From assembly GCA_963575645.1 (NCBI GenBank), contig OY754470.1, positions 3,348,001-3,412,000 of the forward strand: 64,000 nt of DNA, given 5' to 3'. The position numbers were made by a program, and so were the translations under genes. Below the pieces are notes generated by a model. That model saw only the letters and a program-made list of their open reading frames with translations, searched no databases and was not told where the DNA came from. Every line of letters begins with the position of its first letter. Position 1 is the first letter of the stretch. This document shows, in pieces, positions 45,101 to 56,592 of this stretch. This DNA is from Xanthostigma xanthostigma. Its lineage: Eukaryota; Arthropoda; Insecta; Raphidioptera; Raphidiidae.

Positions 45101-45766
45101 CGAGGAAGGCATAGGTAATAATAACTGTCCGCCCCGAATTCGCTCTGGTGCAAGTAGGATTGAATCCGCTATATATCGTACAGATTTTAATGCGATTTTT
45201 ATTATTCGATAACTTATTTCTTGAGGAAGGTTTGAATCTAAAACACGCAGCCGACACCAATTTTAATTTGTCTGATTCATCCTGACCTGCATGATTCCGT
45301 GACTTTCAAGGTTTTCCAGAAAGTGGCCACCCTTGACGGCTTACCTATCAGCATATCCGTGGCGGCCAAAGAGGCAATGAAGTAGTTGCTCGGTTGACGT
45401 ATAGTTCTATCCACAATGAACGCCAAAAGTACCAGGATGTTGCCACCGACTGTCAAAATTATACACAGACCCAGACATATTGCTATGAGTATTGTCTGCC
45501 AGAGCTCGAACGGGGGAAGAACCGGATAGACGACGACCTCTTCGTCGACGGAATAGTTGCGCAGATCGATCGATGTCTGGTTACCGTAATAATAAAAGCC
45601 GGCGCTGGTGCCGTTGTCGCCGCCGCCATAATCTATCATGAGCGATTCGTTGCCCAATGGCAAATCGTCAACCGATGAGTTGTTGAACAGTTGATGACAT
45701 TCCGTCCATGAAGATAATCGCTTGAACACTGACTTACACAGGCGATCTCGTTGACGTTTCAGTTTC
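39156..45766 (-). CDS. mAChR-B: Muscarinic acetylcholine receptor, type B (5' end not found)
   Basis: Seven minus-strand exons join in frame: 45766-45345 (N-terminus, TM1, start of TM2), 43672-43289 (TM2-TM5), 42364-42116 (TM5 end and start of loop 3), 41783-41457, 40970-40540, 40117-39890 and 39812-39156 (loop 3 end, TM6, TM7, tail). It is an acetylcholine-gated GPCR; insect B-type receptors couple to Gi-type signalling. Seen: NNSS and NGTS glycosylation sites, TM1 [16 protein letters not shown]3 amine-binding Asp in [13 protein letters not shown] replacing DRY, TM6 [22 protein letters not shown]7 [13 protein letters not shown] and the tail GDFHMT. The third loop is very long (over 500 residues), Ser/Thr-rich. 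The first exon opens at acceptor TTTCAG; the start codon presumably lies in an exon further right. The donor of exon 41783-41457 (GTCCAA) is weak. Confidence 0.92.
41239..41446 (-). mobile_element. Mini Penelope-like unit with hammerhead-like fold in mAChR-B intron
   Basis: A 13-bp exact direct repeat AAATTAAAAGTCG (41239-41251, 41434-41446) flanks a 182-bp insertion. On minus it reads CTGAAGA (41343-41337), T, stem II GTAAT-TT-ATTAC, GAAA (41323-41320), a short GC/GC-type stem III, then a long stem I of over 50 bp with a 3-nt bulge. The core and the extra T are the same as at 23697-23723. It lies about 11 bases past the end of an mAChR-B exon. Confidence 0.6.
42617..43205. mobile_element. 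hAT-type MITE in mAChR-B intron
   Basis: 589 bp, ends TAGTGATGTGTC and (inverse) TAGTGATTTGTC, exact 8-bp duplication TACTAGAT (42609-42616, 43206-43213). Subterminal GAGCGA/TCGCTC words repeat on both sides. No ORF. Confidence 0.9.
43700..45344. other. mAChR-B intron between the TM1 and TM2-5 exons
   Basis: No coding sequence. At about 45000-45240 there are two decayed copies of an interspersed-repeat phrase (AAAACACGAAAACTACTGAA with GAATGCGGGTTTTGCCATTC and a later GATTTTTATTATTCGATAAC). Confidence 0.45.
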
Positions 45767-45799
45767 CTGAAACACATATTAAAAAAAAATATATATATA

Positions 45800-46652
45800 T
45801 CAATTGGTGGAACTATTATACCGTTTGTTTTTGAGGCTAAGGATTTAGGAGTTATTATAGACAGCTCGCTCACTTGGGAACCGCATGTGAACTCGATGTG
45901 TAAAAAGGGTTATAGAAAATTGTCATATCTTTACAAATTTAAATATGTACTTAACGCAAAAGTCAAGCGCAGGTTAATTGAATCACTTGTATTGTCTGTT
46001 TTTTCATATGCAGACATAGTATATTATGGCATTCTGAACCGTATTGCGTATAGGATCCAAAAGGCACAGAATTCATGCGTACGCTTTGTGTGTAACACAA
46101 GCCGCTTTCAGCGAATTCATCCGATCTTAAAAAACCTGGCGTTACTGGGTATGGAAGATCATAGACTATTCCACCTTTTGTGTTTTATGTATCGGATACT
46201 TATGGTGGATGATTCCATGCTGTCTTCGCTGAAAATTGATTCTTTACAGACGCATCATGAACACAATACTAGGCATACAAGTGACTTAATCATACCTAGG
46301 ACTAATACACTAGTTGGCGGAACATCCATTATCGTTAGTGGGCCTAGGGAATGGAACAAGTTGCCTGAAGCGTTACGTTCCCAGAGATATGGAAATTTTA
46401 AAATCAGTTTAAAAAGTCACTTACTGACCTCTATCAATTACATATAGCTACTCGTCATTGCACTGTTTGAGGGAGCATTTTATTTGTTACCTATAATTGT
46501 AATATTTTGTTGTTTATTATTGCTTTATTTATTTTTTTTAATTCATTACTGTTTTTCAGAATTTGTATAATTGCATGTGTGTGTGTATTATTTTAAGGAC
46601 AAGATGAAAACGGCTATGGCCACTCTTGATCCCATAATAAAGATTATTATTA
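45800..46652 (+). mobile_element. 5'-truncated non-LTR retrotransposon (jockey/CR1-like)
   Basis: A continuous frame 45800-46447 reads [20 protein letters not shown], the [10 protein letters not shown] motif, SYADIVYYGILNRIAYRIQK, and PREWNKLPEALRS near its end. This order (LGV-ID-L-W-HV, then Y-D--W-L-----QN--R, then W-LP) is the C-terminal part of the reverse-transcriptase ORF in jockey/CR1-type LINEs. The 3' tail ends near an AATAAAGATTATTATTA run. The frame is intact over about 215 codons, so the insertion is fairly young. It ends 34 bp from the first visible mAChR-B exon. Confidence 0.8.
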
Positions 46653-46698
46653 CAGTGACTTGAAGGTTTTTCTTTAATTTTATGTAAGTAAACTGTAC

Positions 46699-46930
46699 TA
46701 GTGATGCAATATTTGCATTCGCAAAAATCATGCCTAATATCAGAAATATCTTTAAAAAAAAGTGAAAGTAATATTAAATAAGACAAAATATATTAATTTC
46801 TTAAAATTTTTATTTGAAAAGTTTTTTTTCTTACTCCTTTTTTTCGCTAAGATAACCTTGCTATTACATCTTTTATCAGCCTTTACTTTATCATGAAGTA
46901 ATGAAGCTTCAAATTTAAGGGGGGGGGGGT
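46699..46930 (-). mobile_element. hAT-like MITE family 'TAGTGATG(T/C)AA', truncated copy
   Basis: Starts TAGTGATGCAATATTTGCAT and includes the inverse of the block GCTGATAAAAGATATAATTGC found at 48990 and 59095. Breaks down at a G run (46919-46930). Confidence 0.55.
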
Positions 46931-47360
46931 AAAAATTACTCAAATTCTGCATACGTAATACTTGAATGGCCCCATATCACTAAATATAGGTACGCAAAAA
47001 CAAAAAAATACGGTGATAATATATGTTTGTAGCTGAATATAACTCAGGATTTAATAATAGATCAAAGTCTTTTGCATTGGATTGCGTGTCATCTGTCTTG
47101 TTCACGTAATAACGCACCTACTTATTACTTTTTATATTGAAATGTCAAATAGCACTGGCAGGTGCACGCGTGGGAGATATTCTTAATTAATAGCTTTTTT
47201 GATGCTTCTTATTTTCAATCTTAATTAAATTGTAAGCGTGGTTATAAATGTTCAATTTCTATTAATTGGTGACGTCATATTATTATCCAAACGCAATATT
47301 TCCAATTTTGAATACTTAAGTGTTAATGATGACACCGTCATATTTTTCAATTAATTATAC

Positions 47361-47938
47361 TCGGGCCTCGTATAACACGGTTATATGGTTTCAAAAAAAC
47401 CTCGTGCGTAATACAAATCCGTGTTATACAAGATTTAAAATTCATACAAAATTAGGGTTTGCGTTCCAAAAATAAAATCGAAGCTAGTTTGTATGAATAT
47501 GTACCTACTTTATTTTTTTTTATAAAAATATATAAATTTACATATTTATTGAAAAAAAAATTTAATAATACATGTAAGTATAATATAATTTCTTTTAATC
47601 GTAATCATGTATTTTATATATGGATATTTGTATATTCTTCTTTATTATTCTTTTTTTGGATAGTCTTCTCTTTTAATATGTTTATATTAAGTTTATTGAT
47701 GTGAAAAGCCATAAATAAATAAATATAATGTAGCATTGTTCATCATCGCTATCACTTAGAATAATTCTATATGTTTTACTCTTTTTCGAGATCGGTTGCC
47801 AAACATATTATTTAATTCATTTATTTTTCTGAAACCGTGTTATAAAAAGCGTGTTGTACAAAAAATATGCCACAATTTACACATCCGTGTTATATAAAAT
47901 AGTGTTATATAAAACCGTGCTATACGAGGCCCAAGTGT
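47361..47938. mobile_element. TA-site MITE, GGGCCTCGTATA ends
   Basis: About 578 bp, left end CTCGGGCCTCGTATAACACG, right end (inverse) CACTTGGGCCTCGTATAGCA, TA on both sides. Interior repeats the CGTGTTATAC word several times. Probable Tc1/mariner-type MITE. Confidence 0.65.
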
Positions 47939-48168
47939 ATTGAGTTTATTTCTACGTTGTCTATACAGGACGCTACGGTAACAATGTTGTTCGTTTTGTA
48001 TTTTTTTCAAATAGACATTTGACAAGTTTAGATTTACTTTTGTGTCTGCTTGTTGACGAGTGAATGCCTCTTTTGAAGTCAGTCAAATCCAATCGAGTGT
48101 CACACGTCTTTTTTAAGTAAAACTGCATTAGGCGCGACTTGAGAGTAGCTCAGCTCTTTTTTCTAGTT

Positions 48169-48312
48169 TTCGCTATTTAAAGGCATCGTAGAAACCATCT
48201 TGAACGACGTGTGAAACATAGCTACGGACGCAATGATCGATTTCCGTTATTTAAAGGCATCGACTGACAGATGGCGATATCAAAACTGTAGAAAACATAA
48301 CTACGGACGCCA
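48169..48312. repeat. Diverged tandem duplication, about 73-bp period
   Basis: TATTTAAAGGCATCG ... ACATAGCTACGGACGC occurs twice in a row (second copy ACATAACTACGGACGC). Confidence 0.6.
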
Positions 48313-48798
48313 ATCAATAATTAAACATTGCCAACACAATTTAATTTACGCAGTTATTTAATTTTTTGAGTAAATATTTTCCAAAAAGTGCGAGTGGTAA
48401 AAACAAATTAAATGAGGTTTTATTTCAATCGTGTGTAAAGAAATACAAGCACGCTTGTTATATTTTTTTTTTTTTTGGAGACGTCAATAAAGATGTTTAC
48501 ATATCAAAAATATGGTGTACGAAATAAAGTCCCCGTGTTTATAGAAATTCGCTGCAAACTCAATAAACTCTGTGCAATATGTACAAAAGCGATGTGTTTA
48601 CCAAAGAGTGGTTTTATGCGACAGGTGTATGCTTGATTCACGTGTCGGACGGAGACAGATATCGTATGCAAGCGAAATAGAAACCTCAGGCTACCGCGTC
48701 ACGTTGGGATGCGGTTAGCGCTTATAATATGCATAGAACCTTATGTTTGTGGCCGCAGTAGCGCGCCACCCAAAATTATAGTATCATTGCATATCTAC

Positions 48799-49197
48799 TA
48801 ATGATGTAACGAATATCGATTTTTATTAGAATATCCGTCGCCGATATTAAGTTTTCAAATCTCCAAGGTTAAAATTCGACAGCTGATTGGCTGCGCGAAT
48901 CGCACCCATACATTTGCAGTGGTTCTGGGAACTGGGTTGATTATTAATACTATAAGTGTAAAGTTTTGTTACCTAATGTTAAACTAAAGGCTGATAAAAG
49001 ATATAATTGCAAGGTTACCTTAGCGAAAAAAAGGAGTGAGAAAAAACTTTTCTCTTAAGAAATTAATATTTTTAATCTTGTTTAATATTATTTTCACATT
49101 TTTTTAAAAAGGAATATGATTTTTGTCTGATATTAATATTTAATTTTACGAATGCGAATGTCAAAAAATATGCGAATACCTATTTGTTACGTCACTA
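48799..49197. mobile_element. hAT-like MITE family 'TAGTGATG(T/C)AA', complete copy
   Basis: 399 bp from TAATGATGTAACGAATATCG to the inverse TAGTGACGTAACAAATAGG. The flanks match weakly (5 of 8), as expected for an old insertion. Shares the middle GACAGCTGATTGGC ... AAAGATATAATTGCAAGG with 58925-59749. Confidence 0.65.
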
Positions 49198-50014
49198 TTG
49201 TATACTGCACAGTACACCAGTTCTGAACAGTTTGCGAAGTGTTTGTAACCAGTTGCATTCACTGTTAGCATGTAATAATTATCTTAAAAAATCCGAGCGA
49301 AACTGAGAATATAGTTCTGAAGTCCGCGTCCTTTTTTGATCAAACATTTTGCCAGCTTATTTGTATTAATGTTACTAATATATTATTATTAACGGTAGCT
49401 TCCCACGCATGATTATAAATAAATTAAAGAAGAGAAACCACCAAAGCTGAAAGTCTTTGTAATATTAAGAATGTATATAAGCAGATGAAATGTAGCACTC
49501 CGCGTGTCAGTCAGCTGAATTTTGAACGTGTATACAATATTCCGAACAATTACACACATTTTCAGTTTTGACGGTTTCTCTTCTTTTTAATTATTAGGCC
49601 TGCCCCCCGATTCCCCTTCCGCCGCCAACGGTGGTCGCTTTTTTGAATAGTTACATTTATAAATAAATGGTGGAGGTGCCGTGATTGATCACTGCACCTA
49701 CACCACATTTATCGATATTTTTAAAAGCGTGCAATTTTCAAATTATTATCGACTATTCTTGATCCTATTGACTTTAAAAAAAAACCTTCAATACATTGGA
49801 GTCACTAAAAATTGAAAAAATAATAAAGTTTTGAGGCGACGCCAATAGAGTTACTTTTCATGCACCTCTACCTATGGACTTATATTAAATTCGTGCCCAC
49901 CTTAAAACTGTTATTTTTTGCTTTTTAGTGGCTTTTTCTTTTACTTTACAAAATTTTGTTATTTTTTACTTTTAAAGCGGATTTACAGCACGTACTTTAT
50001 TTATTAAACGCTAT
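49198..50014. other. Intergenic, nothing assignable
   Basis: AT-rich sequence with a short C-rich patch near 49605-49635. No ORF, element end or RNA gene seen. Confidence 0.4.
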
Positions 50015-50502
50015 TAATAAGAAAAAAATCACAGGTATGTGTACAAAAGTTATATTTATAAATGTACGACGTTTCGTCTATAAATTTAGACTTTTTCAAG
50101 TACAATATAAAAATTATTTAAAACAATAATTATGAAAATAAACATTAATTACTAATTAACAAAAGTTAAGGTACATAAGACAAAAACATGGCAACAAGTT
50201 TATGTATAAATTTTAAACAATAAAAATAAATATAAAAATTCGAAAGTTAGTTCAATTTCATAATATAGTTGCACTGACTACTTAAATTTTGAGTGTATGT
50301 TCTATAATTAACAGAATTGTTTTTTCTAATAAAACACATTTCACTGATATGGTTATTAATTAATGTTTATTTTCATAATTATTGTTTTAAATAATTTTCA
50401 TATTGTACTTGAAAAAGTCTAAATTTATAGACGAAACTTTTGTCCACAAACCTGCGATTTTTTTCTTATTAATTATTATCGATGGACACGATATCTAATC
50501 TA
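50015..50502. mobile_element. Penelope-like foldback copy
   Basis: 488 bp flanked by an exact 13-bp duplication TATTAAACGCTAT (50002-50014, 50503-50515). The left arm is related to 60462-60760; the right part is an inverted copy. At 50063-50105, read on minus, TGTAC-TTGAAAA-A-GTCTA...TAGAC-GAAACGTC-GTACA has hammerhead-like order with a decayed core. The right edge ATTATCGATGGACACGATAT is shared with the copy at 60462. Confidence 0.75.
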
Positions 50503-50515
50503 TATTAAACGCTAT

Positions 50516-51443
50516 CTTCCATATAATATTTTATTACTAAACTAGAAAAAAATCCTTGATGCTAGGTAACCTATACAAAAACCATCTAAAAACGAGTGAA
50601 CCGATTTAAAAAAATATACAAAAGCAAGCCGTAAACATTCTAAACAAAATTGTGACAATTGTTTTTAAATCGGTTAATCTATCAAAAAGTCATGACTGAA
50701 CGTTAAGAGAAACATTTCGGTGAATCGTCAAATCGATTATGCGTCACGGCGCCTCTGGCCCTCATCGTATACACGTGGCCTTACACCCCGTCTTCATTCC
50801 TACAGGTTCAGAGGTTCAGAAGGAAACGCGACGTGATGAGACAACAGTCTCAACAGCCGCTGTACTAAACAAACAACATCGTCAAAGTCTGGTTTTGCGA
50901 GCTCTCGTGAACATTGTATTATGTCGGTTTCATTGATGTATATGTAGCGCGGCTTATACACCATTATTCACGAATGAAATATTCATACCGATGTAGACCT
51001 GACAACGGCTGCAATATGCATCTATTCAATTGCACTCGCCAATTTTACTAAGACAAACATTGCCTCCTGCCCGGCTATCTTTAGCAACATACGCCCTGTT
51101 CTCCTTTCTTCGTCAACTTCTAAATAATCAAATATTCATTAGTTTTCAAATAGGTCACGTTGTGGCTGCATTTTCACGTTTAAATAGATCCGGTTTTCAG
51201 GTCGTTCCTCTTTACACGCCGGTTTACATTATTTTCATAACGTAACGTGGGGAAAAATACAATTGTTTTCTTTTAAACGGAAACCGATAGCCGAACAGAA
51301 ATTAATTTCGGTTTCGTTCCCTCTAAACCGGTTCAAAGATTTGACTCCGACAGGAGTGGGAGCCATCTCACTTCTTCCTGACCTGACGGCTCAACGGATC
51401 CAGTAACTCAGTGAAACATTTTACACAGAAACGCATTCTCTAT
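50516..51443. other. Intergenic, no supported gene
   Basis: A somewhat GC-richer tract (50735-51040) has short ORFs on both strands but no splice signals or motifs I recognise. Confidence 0.4.
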
Positions 51444-52045
51444 GTAGGGTAGGACGGGGGAATGGCGTTCACTTAAGGAAAACATGGTGTATTTTTTAAA
51501 TTATTTATCATAAATCAAAATTAAGAAGAGTAACAAAGTCTTTAACTATCGAGTAATCAACAATTTAACAACAAAAGCATATATCTTTCACCTACTAGTA
51601 GTAGGAAAACATTATTAAAAAAACATGTTTGAGCGGCATTGCCCCTGACTTTGGGTAATGCCGCTCAGGGTCTCATAAAAAAGTGTACCCAATCCAATTC
51701 GGCTGTTTTGTTGCTTTGATCAAAATTGTTTTTGATATTGTTGCGCTCAGCAAATTTATAAACAAGTTTACGCAAATTTGCAACACTGAGTTCATAGTAT
51801 AGCGAGCCCAGCAACTTAACTTGTTAAGCACCTAATTAAAAATTAGATCAGCGCGGCCGCAAACGAAGGAACGCTCTTCACGGTCGTGCATGACGCGAGC
51901 TGACTGTCCGTTTGCATCGCTGTCTATTAGAGGCCCTCTCCCCTCGCGCTTCACGCGACGTGACGTGTTGCTACGTTCCTTTTTGACAGAGTTACAGAGG
52001 TGAGCGCCATTACCCAGTGATTGCCATTCCCCCTCCCTCCCCTAC
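51444..52045. mobile_element. DNA transposon remnant, GTAGGG(T/G)AGG ends
   Basis: About 600 bp with left end GTAGGGTAGGACGGGGGAAT and right end (inverse) GTAGGGGAGGGAGGGGGAAT, both followed by GGC and a TCACT block. The interior includes GGTAATGCCGC/GCGGCATTGCCCC-type words. Target duplication not resolved. Confidence 0.6.
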
Positions 52046-52496
52046 ATGACACTTCTGTAGCAGAGAGAACAGCTCTATCGTGTTCTGATGAACCAGCGCT
52101 TACTTTATTGCATCTTTGTCTCTGTAGTCTCAGATCCAGTACTGCAGCACTGTGCATTGTAATGTGTCTCTGTTTTACACTTGGTTGTAGTATTGTACAA
52201 TGTAGGTACGTCTTGCAATAAAATTATATATTTTTATTTTACTTTTTATGTGACGGCACAATTGTTCCAATTATTTTTATGCCATGATATAAATTCAATT
52301 TATTAAATTATTTAGATGTCCCGACATAGGTAGAATGAATGTGTTAAAATTATATTGGAGTATAATAAATTTTTTTGGTAAAATTCAGCTATCTTTTTGT
52401 GATGCAGTGGGAATAAAATTTATCAGCACGCAATTTTTTTTATTATTTTCAATTTTGGTTTGAAATTAAAATTGATTGTAATTGATGATTTTTCAG

Positions 52497-52707
52497 GTAG
52501 TCGCACATCCCTAGAAAGCAGTAAGCGTTGCTCTTCACCGAACAGCACGACGTATTTGTACTTCATGTGCGGAAGAGAAGTTATTAACAGTTTGCGCGAG
52601 CGTCCCTTCGAGCGATATCACTGGATGTCGTCACGGCGGAACTCTCCCTGTCCCTTGCCCTCAGGACTACCGCTGCACACATTAGAGCATGTCCCAAACC
52701 GCACATA
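52497..52707 (+). other. Orphan exon-like open frame
   Basis: After a good acceptor (gatttttcag) the frame reads SRTSLESSKRCSSPNSTTYL, continues with SLRERPFERYHWMSSRRNSP and ends in TAG. GC content is higher than the surroundings. I do not recognise it; it could equally be minus-strand 5' UTR or promoter sequence of the receptor gene. Confidence 0.2.
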
Positions 52708-53378
52708 GATGCCCCGAACCCTTTTTAAACTACACAATTGTCGAGGGAATCTTTTCCAATTTAATTTCCATTTTGTACAGGTAATGAAAATGTAAAACAG
52801 TATTAAGTTTTGAATACGTTTCAGAAGAATGTTTCAAATCTTTTTGTTAACAGTGATTACCTACAATTATAGGGCTGGACGCTTTTTTCGATATGTCGAT
52901 ATATCGTATTACGACATGCTTTAAAAAAAAACATTAATACCTCCGATGTATTCTTCTGGTTTTTATGCATTCTTGTGATCATCTAATTTTCTGTCTTTTC
53001 GTTGGTGCTGAGTTAAATTTATTATCACTATCGGAAAGAGTGTCCAGCCCTAAAAATTATGACAACAGATGTTGAAATATCATTCGAAATTCTGCGGCCT
53101 TAATTTTCGACGTTCTAATTTGTTTAATTATTTACTTAATAAACTGTCAGTTTTAGTTTCCTCTTGCAAATGTTGTCAGTCTGTTTGTTAAACTAAAATC
53201 TGAAGTAAGCATGTCTTAGGCAACTTTGTATCCCGCATATAAATAGTTTGTTTCATGCTTTAAACAGCAGTTGTGTTTTAAGATCAACTTCAATATTTTT
53301 CATAATTGTATTCCTTTGTTTTTGTGAATAAAATGCATAATCTAGATTACGAAGTGTTTCAAAATTTGATAACAGCAT

Positions 53379-53880
53379 TGGGAATTTTTGTATCCTACTA
53401 GATACAAAAAAAATCTGTAGGTTTTTCTTCAACTCAAAATTTACTACCGGAAACTGCTTTGGTATATTTTTTTGTACTTCAAACTCAACCGGAAGTGTAC
53501 ATGCATTTTTTTTCTAATGGCAACATACTTCTTTTTACATTTTCGAAATCTCTATTTTTTTCTCTATAAATTCATATAAAGTTTTCATAAAGTTACATAA
53601 ACAAATATTCGAAATTTTTTTTATTGATTTATTCGTTTTTATCGAATATTTTCTTATGTAACCTTATGAAAATTTTATACTAATTTATAGAGAAAAAAAT
53701 ATAGATTTCGAAAATGAAATAAAAATATGTTGCCATTTGAAAAAAAAATGCATACACTCTTCCGGTTGAGTTTGAAGTACAAAAATATATACTTAAGAAG
53801 CAGTTTCCCATTGTAAATTAAGAATTGAATAAAAAACGATTTAAACATTTTTTTGTTTCTAGTAGGTTACAAGAATTATT
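53379..53880. repeat. Large foldback, arms about 220 bp
   Basis: From TGTATCCTACTAGATACAAA inward through CTTCAAACTCAACCGGAAG to TTCATATAAAG, then inverted to 53880. Arms are diverged by several percent; the central spacer is under 60 bp. Confidence 0.7.
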
Positions 53881-55573
53881 GAATATCGGTGAACACACTG
53901 TGTTTATAATAATAATCTCTAAAATAATCTTACAGGTGTAAAGTATTATTAAGGCAGATACTAATCTTAATTAAAAATAATGAACTTTAATTAAACTTTT
54001 ATTTTTCAATCGTAGAGATAAAATCTTTCATAAATATTAAAGATAGTATTTTTTTAAAATATTCGATATATTCTTTAAACGCAGTTAAATTCTACATAAT
54101 TTGAAAGTCATAAAAAAATGTGTTTTTTTTTGACTCGGCGGACTTTAAAACAAAATTTTAAATTTTGAAAAAGAACCTAAATTTTCCTATTTTGTGGGGG
54201 TTTGAATAGTAAAAGTCTGAGAAAACCAGTCGATAAATTTATTTAAATATTTAGTGCTTTTAGAGAACTTACAAGTTTCCATGTTCAAGTTTTGCAGATT
54301 ACATATTTCCTTTAATTATTAATCATAGTTACACTTTAACGTGTAGTCAAATAGTCAGTTAAACAAACAGATTAGTGAAACCTCCGAAGCGCCTCCGCTA
54401 GTTCTCGAAGCGCGTTGAGTTTATATTTTATGATTTCACATTGTAGATAATAACTCGTCTCGTTAAGCTCTTGTCTCAGATAACGCGATTTAATTACATA
54501 AAATATATAAAGCAGTTTATAAGCAAGGCTACTTGATTACAGAGGTTGCCTCGTTCCGCTGGATAGTAGTGGGAGGACGACGTCATCTGACAGATCTGCC
54601 TATTGATTGCGTGACGACGGTTTCCCCTCCCACTTTCTTATTTGACTACAATCTATTGACGTACCACAACAACAAAAATAATGTTTGAGAATGAAATCAA
54701 GTGGCAAGAGTGGTATCATTGATTAAAATAATAATGGTGGTGAATTTTGGATAACCTCAAAAATAATTCAAGACTACGTGCTGAACATAACATTGAAAAA
54801 TAGTGATTGTGATAAAAGAAATTGTTATAACTATTATGAAAAACGATTTTACACTAAAATGAATCAATATAAACTTGGGAAAACTTAAAAGTCCTAATGA
54901 TGTTTAGTTACTTTTTTATCCAACTCAATTCCGATGGTAATACTGTAAATTTTGTCGAATAAGGGTCCTATCTAAAAGCATCGAGGGCCAACCCGCTGGC
55001 TTTTTTAGTTTTCTTTTTTTTTAATAACACATGCTTTGGCAGAAGTCATTAGCATAAAAAATGTACAATTTATTAATTATAAGCTTTGATGGCAGTATTT
55101 AATAAATGTCAAAGACATCAAAAGACAGAAAATTGATATTATTTGCAATAAATTGAATTTTAAAATCGGTTCAATGTCGATAGCCTTCTTCTATATATTT
55201 TTAGTTTATTAATTTATAAACTTTCGGTTCCTCGTTTCGAAATACCGACTGAAGTTTAATTTTATGTAAATTAGTTTGCACATAGCTTTAATTTTCTTTA
55301 TTGAGTTTTAATTGGTGATTATTATTCAGCCTGTCTGTAGTCAACAGTACAAAGTGGCTATGTAGCAGATATACGAGTATAGTTTAATTGCGCTCTGCCA
55401 GTGGTGTTCGTTAAACACTGTCGAAATAAAAAAAAACCGCTTGAGATAACATTTTTAAACTAAACACATTTGCATGTACGTGTTGGAATTACTTTACAGT
55501 CTACTTTTTAAGAAGGTATAATTTTTTTAATGACATCTTAGACACGCACCATTAACCCACACGTATTATAATA
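53881..55573. other. Intergenic, one related repeat block
   Basis: Mostly unassigned AT-rich DNA. At 54534-54595 a block GGTTGCCTCGTTCCGCTGGA with GACGACGTCATC matches, inverted, the block at about 61195-61262; the two are probably ends of one repeat family. Confidence 0.4.
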
Positions 55574-56592
55574 CAGAGTATCCCGAAAATGACTCTCCAT
55601 TATTAAATTGTAACTTATCCAAACTTCAGCTTTACCGCTTCCAGTAATTTTTTACTCCAAAGGTATTTTTTGCCAATCGAGGGGTGCTAAACTTTTTTTT
55701 TAATAAGAATGTGTAAGCTGCCACCTCTCCAAATTTCAGCTGTGTCGGTTACAATAAATTTTATGGGATTTTCAAAAATTTAGAGACGCTTTTTCTTCTA
55801 TAATGTCGTTCAGCCGTTGCTATTATGTTCAACGGATGGCGCTCCAGCTGCCGTAAAATATTTAGTATAGCGCGTGCCGCTTTAACGTCCAACAGATGAC
55901 GCTGTATTCAACAGATCAGATGGCGCTCTAGTTGCCATAAAGTATTTTTTTTCTCACAAACACTGCGATCTAAAAGACCTTTTGTGAATCCCCTAATAGT
56001 TTTATTCCCAGTCTCGTAGAAAGCTTTCGTAAAGTATTAAGTATATTTATTTATTTATTTAAAACAAAAAACGCAACGGAACAGAAAGTTCCAACAGTGT
56101 ACAAAATAAACAAAAGCAAAATAATAATCCAATTGAAAGACGACAATCACAGTAAATGATTCATTAATTGTTTTAATGTAGCACGAAAACCGCCAATATT
56201 TAATTCATTGGCAGAACTGCACATATTAAACAGAGGGGAGTTAGCCATTTGGGACGTTTTTGGGAAAGGAAGATAAAACGTGGTTTGTGTTGCTTAAACG
56301 TACAACGGATGGCGCTGTTTTTCAAAAAAGCATATTTTCACCTGTTATTTTCGGAGATTTAAGACAAACGAACATTTACATTTTTTATTTATGTGGATAA
56401 GACGTTTATTTAGTTACGTGGCTGAAACGTGAATAAAACGCTCTATTCGAATAGATATTTGGTGGTGTATAATAAATAATAATAGCCTTCTTGCAGATAA
56501 TTTCATCCCATTAACGAATATATAGGGTTTGATGGGGGCAATCTTCAAGAATTATCCAGACCTGCAGGGGGAGGCATTTTTCAGGACATTCT
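55574..56592. mobile_element. TA-site (mariner-like) element with nested LINE
   Basis: Ends CAGAGTATCCCGAAAATG and (inverse) CAGAATGTCCTGAAAAATG, TA on both sides (55572-55573, 56593-56594). About 1 kb including the nested LINE tail at 56043-56270. Interior has repeated CAACGGATGGCGCT words. Confidence 0.65.
56043..56270 (-). mobile_element. Non-LTR retrotransposon 3' end
   Basis: On minus, an open frame MANSPLFNMCSSANELNIGG, then FRATLKQLMNHLL and a stop resembles the last residues of a jockey/CR1-type ORF2. It is followed by an AAATAAATAAATAAATA tail at the low-coordinate end, the expected LINE 3' structure. Inserted inside the TA-site element. Confidence 0.6.
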
